Assembly (NCBI RefSeq): GCF_022229005.1 | Contig: NZ_JAKKFD010000038.1 | Span: forward strand, 1 to 64,000 | Length of the DNA: 64,000 nucleotides | Reading direction: 5' to 3' | DNA from: Micromonospora trifolii | GTDB lineage: Bacteria; Actinomycetota; Actinomycetes; Mycobacteriales; Micromonosporaceae | Part shown: one piece after another, positions 42,731 to 50,951 of the stretch | Numbering within the stretch: position 1 is the first letter of the stretch | How the letters are laid out: the number at the start of each line of letters is the position of its first letter | The notes under the pieces: model-generated | Databases searched by the model: none | Told to the model about the DNA's origin: nothing | The model's input: the letters and a program-made list of their open reading frames with translations, nothing else | Program-made: the position numbers and the translations under genes

Positions 42731-43672
42731 ATGGTGAGCCGCCGGATCGCTGAGCTGTTGCTGGAGTTGGCCGCGCGCCGCTGGCCGGCCGACGTTCGCG
42801 ACGACCTGCGCCGCGAGTGGGCCGCCGAGCTGCACGTGCTCGCCGAGAGCGGGCGCCGGAGGAAGATGGTCGGCTTCGCGGTGAGCCTTGCCGTCAGCCG
42901 CGCCGGCGCACCGATCGTCGACCGCACCCTGATGCGCGGTCGGGTCGGCCGCACCGCCGCCGCGTTGCTGCTGTCCCCGCTCGCCTGCGCCGCGATCGTG
43001 TTCGCCAGCGCAGTGCTGATGAACGTGGTCCTGAACTGGCTGCGGCTGCCGCCGCAGTTCCAGCTGCCGCTCTGGTCGTTGTCGATCGCCGGGCTGGCAG
43101 TGTTCCTGGCGCTGCACGCCGCACGATGGGCCCGGCGCACCGCACTCGGCGGCCCGCTGCGCATCGCGCTCGGAGTGGTGCTCCCGATCGGTGCGGTCGT
43201 GGCCCTGGGCGTGTACAGCCTCAATACCGGCGGCATCGTCGCCGCGGCACCCGGTCTGCTGCTCTGGCTGGCCGGCCTGACACTTGTCCTCTGGGCCGCG
43301 GCGACCCTCAGCGCCCGAGGGCGGGTCCGGGCGGCCTGGTGGCTGGGCGTCCTCGGTGCGCTCGTCGTCGCCGACCTCGCCGTGATCCTCTTCGTGGTCG
43401 GAAACATCCCCGGCTCCGCCCCGGTGATCGAGGGCACGGCGGGGGACGCCGTCGACCGGATCTCGGCACCGCTGTGGCTCTTCGCCTGCTGGACCGACTG
43501 GAACTTCGGTCTGCCCCGACCCACCCGTTGGGAGATCTTCCTCATCACCGACGAGGTGCTTGTGGAACCGATGTTCTACCTGGCCTGCTCGCCGTACGCG
43601 CTCGCGTACGCCATCCGGGCGGCCCGGTCGGCGCCCACCGAGCCGGTCGCCCTCGCGCCGAACCCGGCGTGA
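42731..43672 (+). CDS. PadR-coupled membrane protein, copy 2 of tandem pair
   Basis: A 313-residue paralog of the preceding protein, from the ATG at 42731 with GGAG 7 bases upstream (the homologous GTG at 42734 is an alternative). Residues 15-85 are nearly identical to copy 1. The first membrane helices differ (FASAVLMNVVLNWLRLPPQF instead of VSGLAMFSIYNWLMFRASW), while the last third, SAPLWLFACWT and WEIFLIT, is again similar. It ends just before a convergent Nudix gene. The shared part before the start preserves the tail of padR, showing that duplication included the gene junction. Confidence 0.75.
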   Translation: MVSRRIAELLLELAARRWPADVRDDLRREWAAELHVLAESGRRRKMVGFAVSLAVSRAGAPIVDRTLMRGRVGRTAAALLLSPLACAAIVFASAVLMNVVLNWLRLPPQFQLPLWSLSIAGLAVFLALHAARWARRTALGGPLRIALGVVLPIGAVVALGVYSLNTGGIVAAAPGLLLWLAGLTLVLWAAATLSARGRVRAAWWLGVLGALVVADLAVILFVVGNIPGSAPVIEGTAGDAVDRISAPLWLFACWTDWNFGLPRPTRWEIFLITDEVLVEPMFYLACSPYALAYAIRAARSAPTEPVALAPNPA

Positions 43673-43675
43673 ACC

Positions 43676-44173
43676 TCAGTCGGGTACGTCGTCCCACGTC
43701 GTACCCGGCTCCAGGTAACCGGCCAGCTGGTTCTCGCGCAGCGCGTACGCGATGACCAGCAGGGCGTGCTTGTCCAGCTCGGGCAGCCGGTCCAGCGGGA
43801 ACCACCGCACGGCCAACGACTCGTCGTCGTTGACCCGGGCGGTGCCGGCCACCAGTCGGCACAGGAACCCCAGGTTCAGGTATTCGCAGCGGTCCCCATT
43901 CGGGTACGTGTGCGGGTGCGACACGGCGCTGGACATCCGCACCGGCGTCACCTCCAGGCCCGTCTCCTCGCGCACCTCGCGGACCAGCGCGGTGGCCGGC
44001 TGCTCGCCCGGCTCGACGAAACCGCTGATCACCGACCAGCGCCCGTCGTCGGAGCGCTGGCCGAGCAGCAGCTCACCGGCGTCGTTGCGGACCACCGCAC
44101 TGACACTCGGCAGCCAGAGCAGGTCGTGACCGACGTGCTTGCGCAAGCCCACGATGTAGTCCGGTGTCGCCAT
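43676..44173 (-). CDS. Nudix hydrolase
   Basis: A 165-residue enzyme from the ATG at 44173. The Nudix box Gx5Ex7REUxEExGU is complete, starting GFVEPGEQPATALVREVREE at about residue 51 and followed by TGL. It hydrolyses a nucleoside diphosphate linked to another group; the SAVVRNDAGELLLGQRSDDG strand before it is typical. A C-terminal region LPELDKHALLVIAYALREN may select the substrate. Monocistronic. Confidence 0.92.
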   Translation of the reverse strand: MATPDYIVGLRKHVGHDLLWLPSVSAVVRNDAGELLLGQRSDDGRWSVISGFVEPGEQPATALVREVREETGLEVTPVRMSSAVSHPHTYPNGDRCEYLNLGFLCRLVAGTARVNDDESLAVRWFPLDRLPELDKHALLVIAYALRENQLAGYLEPGTTWDDVPD

Positions 44174-44348
44174 CCGGCGATCATAGATGTGTCCTGCAGC
44201 GAGGCTCACCTGCGCATCTTCTGGTGTTCCAGTCCTACGCGTTTCGCCATTTCGGCCCGACGAACGCAATGCATATCTACTGTGGAGATCGTCGGCGACT
44301 TGTGCGATCCGGTGGCGGCCGGCCGGTTCGCGGTGCACAGTGATTCCC

Positions 44349-44552
44349 ATGAGCGACAGCGAACGCGGTGGGCAGTTCTACTGGTGCACCCGGCATCACC
44401 GGGTCGAGACGGACGCCAACGTGTGTCCGGCGAAGCACGTTCTCGGCCCGTACGACTCGGCGGCCGACGCGGAGAACGCCCTGCAACGAGTGCAGGAGCG
44501 GAACGAGGCGTGGGATGCCGAGGACGCTCGTTGGGCCGGGGAGGACAGATAG
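44349..44552 (+). CDS. small Cys/His-motif protein
   Basis: A 67-residue acidic protein. WCTRHHRVE near residue 12 and VCPAKHVLGPYDS near 25 give a C-x3-H...C-x3-H pattern that could bind one metal ion. The C-terminal half is a charged helix (AADAENALQRVQERNEAWDA). The ATG at 44349 lacks a strong ribosome site. Small proteins of this type are conserved in actinobacteria, with no assigned function; this one is next to a histone-like gene. Confidence 0.75.
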   Translation: MSDSERGGQFYWCTRHHRVETDANVCPAKHVLGPYDSAADAENALQRVQERNEAWDAEDARWAGEDR

Positions 44553-44635
44553 GCGGCGCGGGACGGCTCGCGCCGAGGTATTTCGTGCTCCGCGAGGACG
44601 CACGCGAGAGCACGTCCCCCGAGGAGGGAACCACG

Positions 44636-45469
44636 ATGGCCGAAGCACAGCAGGCCACCAAGCGCCCGGCCGCCCGACGCACCACCGCGAAGAAGACCGC
44701 CGCGGCGGAGCGGAACACGGCGGCGAGCCGGACCACCCCCGTGCGCAAGTCCACCGCGGCCGCCGCGAAGGCACCGGCTCGCAAGGCCGCCGGCGGGGCG
44801 GGCCGCGCCCCGGCCAGGAAGACCACCACGGCGGCCACGAAGGCCCCCGCGAAGAAGGCCACGACCAAGACCACCGCCGCGGCCAAGAAGGCCCCCGCGA
44901 AGGCATCGACCACCACCCGCAAGACGACCACCGCCGCCAAGCGGGCCCCGGCGTCGACCGCGCGCAAGACGACCACCGCCGCGAAGAAGACCACCGGTAC
45001 GACGAAGAAGACGGTGAGCGCGGCGAAGAAGACCACCGCCTCGGCGACGAAGAAGACCACTACCGCGGCGAAGGCCCCGGCGCGCAAGACCACCACCGCC
45101 GCCAAGGCCTCGGCGCGCAAGACCACCACCGCGGCGAAGGCCCCGGCGCGGAAGGTGGCGACCAAGGCGTCCGCCGCCAAGAAGACAGCGACGAAGAAGA
45201 CGGCCGCGGCGAAGAAGACCGCGTCGACCCGCCCCAGCGGCGGCGCGCGCAAGGCTCCGGCCAAGAAGGCCCCGGCCGCGAAGGCGACGGGTACCTCGTC
45301 GACCACCGCCCGCAAGGCGGCGGCGAAGAAGGCCCCGGCGAAGAAGACCGTCGCGGCCAAGGCGCCAGCCCGCAAGGTGACCGCCCGCAAGTCTCCGGCC
45401 CGCCCGGTCGCCGCCCGAGCCACCGCCCCCAGGGGTGCCCGCAGCGCCGCCCGCAAGGCGACCGGCTGA
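44636..45469 (+). CDS. histone H1-like Lys/Ala-rich DNA-binding protein
   Basis: A 277-residue, extremely basic protein made of Ala, Lys, Thr and Arg. It contains many KTTTAAKAPARKTTTAAKAS-like repeats, close to the C-terminal tails of eukaryotic histone H1 and to actinobacterial HU-type tails. There is no globular HU domain. The ATG at 44636 has GAGGAGGGA 7 bases upstream. It should bind DNA non-specifically and help nucleoid compaction. DNA repeats of about 33 bp (45070-45160) make the length prone to variation. It is followed by a short hairpin and the RNB gene. Confidence 0.88.
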   Translation: MAEAQQATKRPAARRTTAKKTAAAERNTAASRTTPVRKSTAAAAKAPARKAAGGAGRAPARKTTTAATKAPAKKATTKTTAAAKKAPAKASTTTRKTTTAAKRAPASTARKTTTAAKKTTGTTKKTVSAAKKTTASATKKTTTAAKAPARKTTTAAKASARKTTTAAKAPARKVATKASAAKKTATKKTAAAKKTASTRPSGGARKAPAKKAPAAKATGTSSTTARKAAAKKAPAKKTVAAKAPARKVTARKSPARPVAARATAPRGARSAARKATG

Positions 45470-45487
45470 GCGCGGACCACCCCCTCG

Positions 45488-45507
45488 CCGGCCGGATTTC
45501 CGGCCGG
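45488..45507 (+). terminator. short GC hairpin
   Basis: CCGGCCGG at 45488-45495 pairs with 45500-45507 around ATTT, 19 bases after the histone-like gene. It may be a weak terminator. Confidence 0.5.
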
Positions 45508-45549
45508 TCACCGGAAGCGGATCACCCGTGGCGCTGTCAGGATTGACCC

Positions 45550-46980
45550 GTGGTCATCCGACGCGTACTCGCGCCCCGCATCGACTTCGGCGCGTTGCGC
45601 CGCGAGCTCGGCCTGCCCGAGGAGTTTCCGGCCGACGCCCAGCGTGAAGCCGACGAGGCGGCTGCGGCACCGCCGCAGCCGCCCGTCGACAGCACCGACA
45701 TACCGTTCGTCACTGTCGACCCCGCCAGCTCGCGGGACCTGGACCAGGCGATGCACCTCAGCCGCCGCCCGGGTGGGGGCTACCGGGTGCGGTACGCGAT
45801 CGCCGACGTCGCCGCGCACGTCACCCCCGGTGGCGCGTTGGAGGCGGAGACGTGGCGGCGGGGGCAGACCATCTACCTGCCCGACGGGAACGTGCCGCTG
45901 CACCCGCACACCCTCAGCGAGGGCGCCGCCAGCCTGCTGCCCGACGACGACCGGGCCGCTGTGGTCTGGACCATCGACCTGGACGCCGACGGCGGCACCG
46001 TGGCCGTCGAGCTGGAACGCGCCCTGGTCCGCAGCCGCGCCAAACTCGACTACACAGGGGTGCAGGCGGCAGCCGAGGCCGGGCGGCTACCCGACCCGAT
46101 CGCGCTGCTGCCGGAGATCGGCGACCGGCTGACCGCGCGTGGGTTGCGGCGCGGCGCCATCAACCTGCCGCTGCCCGAGCAGGATCTGGAGCCCGACGGT
46201 GAGGGCTGGCGGCTGGTGCTGCGCGCGCCTGCGCCGATGGAAGAGCACAACGCGCAGATCTCCCTGCTGACCGGGATGGCCGCCGCCGACATCATGCTGG
46301 CCGGCCGGGTGGGCCTGCTGCGGACGATGCCGGCGCCCAAGCCGGAGGCGGTGCAGCGACTGCGGGCCGCCGCCGCGCCGCTGGGCGTGCACTGGCCGGA
46401 CGACGTGGGCCCCGGGCAGGTCATCGCCGGTCTGGACGCCGCCCAGCCGCGCGCCGCCGCGTTCATCGACCAGGCGGCAGAGCTGATGCGCGGTGCCGCG
46501 TACACCGCCTTCGACGGGGAGCTGCCGGAGCAGCCGGAACATGGTGGCGTGGCGGCCGCGTACGCCCACGTGACGGCCCCGTTGCGGCGACTGGCCGACC
46601 GGTACGCCACCGAGGTCTGCCTGGCCCTGCACGCGGGTCAGCCGGTGCCCGACTGGGCCCGCGCCGCGTTGCCCCGGCTGCCCGAGGTGATGGCGAGCAC
46701 CGACCGGGTCGCCTCGGCGGCCGCTCGTGGCGCCGTCGAGTTGGCCGAGGCAGCGGTGCTGGAGCATCGGGTGGGCGAAACCTTCGACGCGGCCGTCCTC
46801 GACGTCGACGCACCGCCCAACGGCAAGTCCCGGCCCCGACCGCCCGGTGGCACCGTCGCGCTGGACGCCCCGCCGGTACGCGCCCGCTGCCTCGGCCAAC
46901 TGCCGCTCGGCGAACGGGTCCGGGTCCGCCTGGTCACCGCCGACCCGGCGGCCCGTACCGTCCTGTTCGAGCTGGCCTGA
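45550..46980 (+). CDS. RNB-domain ribonuclease
   Basis: A 476-residue exoribonuclease-type protein from the GTG at 45550. The RNB catalytic segment FVTVDPASSRDLDQAMHLSR is at about residues 53-72; the usual DxxxxxDxDD reads DPASSRDLDQ, with Gln in place of the last Asp, a form I associate with this actinobacterial subfamily. Further conserved parts are YRVRYAIADVAAHV, EEHNAQISLLTGMAAA and APLRRLADRYATEVCLAL, with the RNA-binding Arg residues. The N- and C-terminal cold-shock and S1 domains of RNase II/R are absent or reduced. It would degrade RNA 3' to 5'; activity needs testing. Confidence 0.92.
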   Translation: MVIRRVLAPRIDFGALRRELGLPEEFPADAQREADEAAAAPPQPPVDSTDIPFVTVDPASSRDLDQAMHLSRRPGGGYRVRYAIADVAAHVTPGGALEAETWRRGQTIYLPDGNVPLHPHTLSEGAASLLPDDDRAAVVWTIDLDADGGTVAVELERALVRSRAKLDYTGVQAAAEAGRLPDPIALLPEIGDRLTARGLRRGAINLPLPEQDLEPDGEGWRLVLRAPAPMEEHNAQISLLTGMAAADIMLAGRVGLLRTMPAPKPEAVQRLRAAAAPLGVHWPDDVGPGQVIAGLDAAQPRAAAFIDQAAELMRGAAYTAFDGELPEQPEHGGVAAAYAHVTAPLRRLADRYATEVCLALHAGQPVPDWARAALPRLPEVMASTDRVASAAARGAVELAEAAVLEHRVGETFDAAVLDVDAPPNGKSRPRPPGGTVALDAPPVRARCLGQLPLGERVRVRLVTADPAARTVLFELA

Positions 46981-47095
46981 CCGGGCCGCCGGCCCTGGCC
47001 CTGTTCTCGCCCGCTGGCACTGTCGTTCACCGCAGCGGGGATTCTCACAGCGCTCGGCGCTGCTGACGGACCGAGCGGTTTGCGAGGATGAGGCC

Positions 47096-47794
47096 ATGGC
47101 ATACGACGCGAGCACGCTGCCCGACGTGTCCGGGCTGACGGTCGGCATCATCGGCGGCACCGGCGACCAGGGGCGGGGCCTCGCCTACCGGTTCGCGAGG
47201 GCCGGCCAGACGGTGCTGATCGGATCCCGGTCGGCTGAGCGGGCCGCCGAGTCCGCAGCCGAGATCGCCGCCCTGCCCGGGGTGCCGCCCGGCGGCAGCG
47301 TCACCGGCGCGGCCAACGACGAGGTGGCCCGACGCAGCGACGTGGTGATCATCGCGGTGCCGTGGGACGGGCACGCCGCCACCGTCGCTGCCCTCGCCGA
47401 GCCGCTCGCCGGCCGGATCGTCGTCGACTGCGTCAACCCGCTCGGCTTCGACAAGCAGGGCCCCTACGCGCTGACCGTCGCCGAGGGCAGCGCGGTGCAG
47501 CAGGCCGCCGCGCTGCTGCCCGACTCCCGGGTCTGCGCCGCGTTCAACCACGTGAGCGCTCCGCTGCTGGCCGACCCCGAGGTCGACCGGATCGACCTGG
47601 ACGTGCTGATCTGCACCGAGGACCGCGAGCTGGTCGACATCGTCGGTGCGCTCGCCGCCCGGATCCCCGGCATGCGGGGCATCTACGCCGGCCGGTTGCG
47701 CAACGCCCACCAGATCGAGGCGTTCACCGCCAACCTGATCGCCATCAACAAGCGCTACAAGGCGCACGCCGGCATCCGCGTCACCGATCTCTGA
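47096..47794 (+). CDS. npdG: F420-dependent NADP oxidoreductase (Fno)
   Basis: A 232-residue enzyme from the ATG at 47096. It transfers hydride between NADPH and coenzyme F420. The Rossmann motif is TVGIIGGTGDQGRGLAYRF near residue 16, followed by VLIGSRSAERA for the NADP phosphate; then DVVIIAVPWDGHA, VVDCVNPLGFDKQGPYA, and VCAAFNHVSAPLLAD, all matching Fno/NpdG. It fits F420-using actinobacteria. The C-terminal RLRNAHQIEAFTANLIAINK completes the fold. Confidence 0.92.
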   Translation: MAYDASTLPDVSGLTVGIIGGTGDQGRGLAYRFARAGQTVLIGSRSAERAAESAAEIAALPGVPPGGSVTGAANDEVARRSDVVIIAVPWDGHAATVAALAEPLAGRIVVDCVNPLGFDKQGPYALTVAEGSAVQQAAALLPDSRVCAAFNHVSAPLLADPEVDRIDLDVLICTEDRELVDIVGALAARIPGMRGIYAGRLRNAHQIEAFTANLIAINKRYKAHAGIRVTDL

Positions 47795-47800
47795 CCCGAG

Positions 47801-47846
47801 CGGCGTGATCCACTCCGATTTCGGCAGAGCCGAGTGGATCACGCCG
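47801..47846. terminator. 15-bp inverted repeat between convergent genes
   Basis: CGGCGTGATCCACTC (47801-47815) pairs exactly with 47832-47846. It lies between npdG and panB, so it probably serves as terminator for both. The arm contains GATC, like the dispersed palindrome family. Confidence 0.85.
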
Positions 47847-47855
47847 TGCTCGGCC

Positions 47856-48701
47856 CTAGAAGGTGTGTTCGGCGGCGGGGAACTCACCGCCGCGGACCTC
47901 GTCGGCGAAACGGCGGGTGGCGTCGGTGAGAGCACCGGCCAGATCCGCGTACCGCTTGACGAAACGGGGCGCCTTGCCGGTCCGCAGGCCGGCCATGTCC
48001 TGCCAGACCAGCACCTGCGCGTCGGTGTCCGGGCCCGCGCCGATGCCCACGGTGGGGATCGGCAGCTCGTGGGTGATCCGCTTGGCCACCTCGCCGGGCA
48101 CCATCTCCAACACCACGGCGAACGCGCCCGCCTCCACCACCGCCCGCGCGTCGGCCAGCACCTCGTCGGCGGCGTCGCCGCGGCCCTGCACGCGGTAGCC
48201 GCCCAGGGTGTGCTCGCTCTGCGGGGTGAAACCGATGTGCGCCATCACCGGAATGCCGGCGCCGACGATCGCGGCGATCTGCGCGGCGTTGCGGCGGCCA
48301 CCCTCCAGCTTCACCGCGTGACAGCCACCCTCCTTCATGAACCGGACGGCGGTGCGCAGCGCCTGGGCCGGGCCCTCCTCGTACGAGCCGAACGGCAGGT
48401 CACCGACGATCAGCGCCTGCCGGGTCGCCCGCACCACGGCCCGGACCAGCGGAAGCAGCTCGTCGGCGGTGATCGGCAGGGTGGTCTCGTAGCCGAACAC
48501 GTTGTTGGCGGCCGAGTCGCCGACCAGCAGCACCGGAACACCGGCCTGGTCGAAGATCGACGCCGTGTACTGGTCGTACGAGGTGAGCATCGGCCAGCGC
48601 TCGCCGCGCTCCTTGGCAGCCATCAGGTCGCGGGTGCGGACCCGTCGGGTGGCCGGGCCGCCGTACAACGCGGTCACCTCGTGCGGAGTGGACTCCGTCA
48701 T
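47856..48701 (-). CDS. panB: 3-methyl-2-oxobutanoate hydroxymethyltransferase
   Basis: A 281-residue enzyme of pantothenate/CoA synthesis that adds a hydroxymethyl from 5,10-methylene-THF to alpha-ketoisovalerate. The start ATG at 48701 has AGGAAGGGAGA upstream. Conserved parts are LTSYDQYTASIFDQAG, LVGDSAANNVFGYETTLPIT with Asp ligands to magnesium, DLPFGSYEE, KEGGCHAVKLEGG, VMAHIGFTPQSEHTLGGYRV, and FAVVLEMVPGEVA holding the catalytic Glu. Monocistronic. Confidence 0.96.
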   Translation of the reverse strand: MTESTPHEVTALYGGPATRRVRTRDLMAAKERGERWPMLTSYDQYTASIFDQAGVPVLLVGDSAANNVFGYETTLPITADELLPLVRAVVRATRQALIVGDLPFGSYEEGPAQALRTAVRFMKEGGCHAVKLEGGRRNAAQIAAIVGAGIPVMAHIGFTPQSEHTLGGYRVQGRGDAADEVLADARAVVEAGAFAVVLEMVPGEVAKRITHELPIPTVGIGAGPDTDAQVLVWQDMAGLRTGKAPRFVKRYADLAGALTDATRRFADEVRGGEFPAAEHTF

Positions 48702-48910
48702 CTCTGTCTCCCTTCCTCGAGGCCGCCTGCGCGGTCCCCGGGTTCCGTCGCGATCGTCGCACCGCGAGGCGGGCTGACGGCAGGGCCCAGTGCAAGATGT
48801 CACTCCACCAGCGCGGAGCCGCCCGCGCGGCCACCGCAGGACCGCGCCGCGAGGGCACCGCGCGGCGGCGCCGGGCCGCGCCACCGACCCGGCACCCCCA
48901 GGGGTACGGC

Positions 48911-50668
48911 TCAGCCGTGCTCGCGCCACCGGTTGGTGATCGGCAGACGGCGGTCCCGGCCGAACGCCTTCATGGAGATCTTCGTGCCCGGCGCCGACTG
49001 CCGTCGCTTGTACTCGGCGGTATCCACCAGCCGCAGCACCTTGTCCACGATCGCCGGGTCGTGACCCGACTCGACCAGCCCGTCGCGGCCGAGGTCGCCG
49101 TCGACGTAGCCGATCAGGATCGGGTCGAGGACGTCGTAGTCGGGCAGGCTGTCGCTGTCGAGCTGGCCCGGGCTCAGCTCGGCGCTCGGCGGCTTGCCGA
49201 TCGAGTTCTCCGGGATCGGGGCGGTCTCACCGCGGCGCGCCGCGTCCCTGTTGCGCCACTTCGCGAGCCGCCAGATCAGCGTCTTCCAGACGTCCTTGAC
49301 CGGGTTGAAGCCCCCCACCGAGTCGCCGTACAGGGTGGAGTAGCCGACCGCCAGCTCGCTCTTGTTGCCGGTGGTCAGCACCAGGTGGCCCTCCTGGTTC
49401 GACAGCGCCATCAGGATCACGCCACGGACCCGGGCCTGCAGGTTCTCCACTGCCACGCCGGACAGCGACAGGTTGGCCAGGAAACCGTCGACCATCGGCT
49501 GGATCGGCTCGACGCGGTAGTCCAGGCCGGTGCGCTTGGCCAGGTCGGCGGCGTCCTCCCGGGAGTGCTCAGAGGAGTGCTGGCTGGGCAGCGACACCCC
49601 GACCACCCGGTCCGGCCCGAGCGCGTCCACGGCGAGCGCGGCCACCACCGCCGAGTCGATACCGCCGGACAGACCGAGCACCACCGACGGGAACCGGTTC
49701 TTGTTGACGTAGTCGCGCAGACCCAGCACCAGCGCCTGCCACACCTCGGCCTCGTCGGCCACCGGCTCGATCAGCCCACCGGTGGCGGCCGGGCCGGACG
49801 GCGCTGGCGGAATGCCGTCCAGCGTGCTGTGCACGATCCGCATCCCGTCGGCCAGCGTCTCGGTCGTCGGCCCGGTGGCGGCGGCCGGCAACTCGACGTC
49901 GTGCACGAGCAGGTGCTCGACGAACTGCGGGGCCCGGGTCAGCAGCTCACCGTCGGCGCTCACGATCATCGAGTCGCCCTCGAAGACCAGCTCGTCCTGG
50001 CCGCCGGTCATGTTGACGTACGCGATGGCGGCACCCGCCTCGGCGGCCCGTCGGCGGACCAGCGGCAGCCGGATGTCGTCCTTGTTCAGCTCGTACGGCG
50101 AGCCGTTGATGTTGACGACCAGGCCGACGCCCGCCCTCCGGGCGGCGGCGAACGGACCGCCGGCCTGCCACAGGTCCTCGCAGATGGTCAGCGCGACGTC
50201 CACGCCGCCGATCCGCACAACCGTCAGCGCGTCACCGGAGACGAAGTACCGGTCCTCGTCGAAGACCCCGTAGTTGGGCAGGTGGTGCTTGAAGTAGCGA
50301 GCGGCCACGACGCCCCGGTGCAGCAGCGCGGCGGCGTTGCGGGCACCCCGGCCCGGCTCGGCGTCCCCGCTGACCTGCGGCGGGCCGTCGGCGTCCAGGT
50401 AGCCGACCACGACCGGCAACTCGCCGAGACCGTCGGCGGCCAGGTCCGCGGCCAGCCGCTCCACGGCGGCCCGGGACGCGGCGACGAAGGAGCGCCGGAA
50501 GACGAGGTCCTCGACCGGGTAACCGGTCAACATCATCTCCGGGAAGAGCACCAGCTGGGCACCGGCATCGGCGGCCTGGCGAGTCCAGCTGCGGACCAGG
50601 TCGGCGTTTCCGGCTAGGTCGCCGACGCTCGGGTTGACCTGGGACAGGGCGAGACGCAGGGTGGGCAT
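48911..50668 (-). CDS. nadE: glutamine-dependent NAD+ synthetase
   Basis: A 585-residue two-domain enzyme that makes NAD+ from nicotinate adenine dinucleotide with glutamine nitrogen. Residues 1-290 are the nitrilase-type amidase: Glu in LFPEMMLTGYP, Lys in ARYFKHHLPNYGVFDE, nucleophile Cys in LTICEDLWQ. Residues 320-585 are the synthetase with P-loop VLGLSGGIDSAVVAALAV near 340, TGNKSELAVGYSTLYGDSVG near 440 and the C-terminal PGTKISMKAFGRDRRLP. The ATG at 50668 is the start (longer frames upstream are not supported). Confidence 0.96.
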   Translation of the reverse strand: MPTLRLALSQVNPSVGDLAGNADLVRSWTRQAADAGAQLVLFPEMMLTGYPVEDLVFRRSFVAASRAAVERLAADLAADGLGELPVVVGYLDADGPPQVSGDAEPGRGARNAAALLHRGVVAARYFKHHLPNYGVFDEDRYFVSGDALTVVRIGGVDVALTICEDLWQAGGPFAAARRAGVGLVVNINGSPYELNKDDIRLPLVRRRAAEAGAAIAYVNMTGGQDELVFEGDSMIVSADGELLTRAPQFVEHLLVHDVELPAAATGPTTETLADGMRIVHSTLDGIPPAPSGPAATGGLIEPVADEAEVWQALVLGLRDYVNKNRFPSVVLGLSGGIDSAVVAALAVDALGPDRVVGVSLPSQHSSEHSREDAADLAKRTGLDYRVEPIQPMVDGFLANLSLSGVAVENLQARVRGVILMALSNQEGHLVLTTGNKSELAVGYSTLYGDSVGGFNPVKDVWKTLIWRLAKWRNRDAARRGETAPIPENSIGKPPSAELSPGQLDSDSLPDYDVLDPILIGYVDGDLGRDGLVESGHDPAIVDKVLRLVDTAEYKRRQSAPGTKISMKAFGRDRRLPITNRWREHG

Positions 50669-50951
50669 GCCTTCATCTTGCCCCAGCTTCCGCGCGACAA
50701 TCCGCACCCTCGGGCGAGATTGCCGCCACCTGCCGCGACGGGCGCCCGCGAGGGCCCGGCGGCGTGAGCTCGGCCGTCGTGGCGGCGGACGCGGCGGCAC
50801 GGTGGGGCCCGCGCTCGCCGGGCGGGACACGAGGGGACGGCCGGCGGCAGTTCGCGTAACGTCTGCGTAACCAGGCCCGGGAACACTGGGCGATCAGGTC
50901 GGGTACAGCCCGACCAAGGCGGACAAAAGAGTGTCGCGAGGGGTTGGGGAA

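Larger units (their letters stand above)
41665..43672 (+). repeat. tandem gene duplication, unit about 1051 bp
   Basis: The sequences starting at 41665 and 42716 align: the last bases of padR and the starts of both membrane genes match. The stretch 41780-41950 is almost identical to 42831-43001 at the nucleotide level. Later parts differ more, especially in membrane helix 1 and the outer loops. Confidence 0.85.

Noticed and set aside
48797..50617. 606-residue plus-strand open frame
   Set aside because: Antisense to nadE and the panB upstream region; Val/Arg/His-rich artefact.
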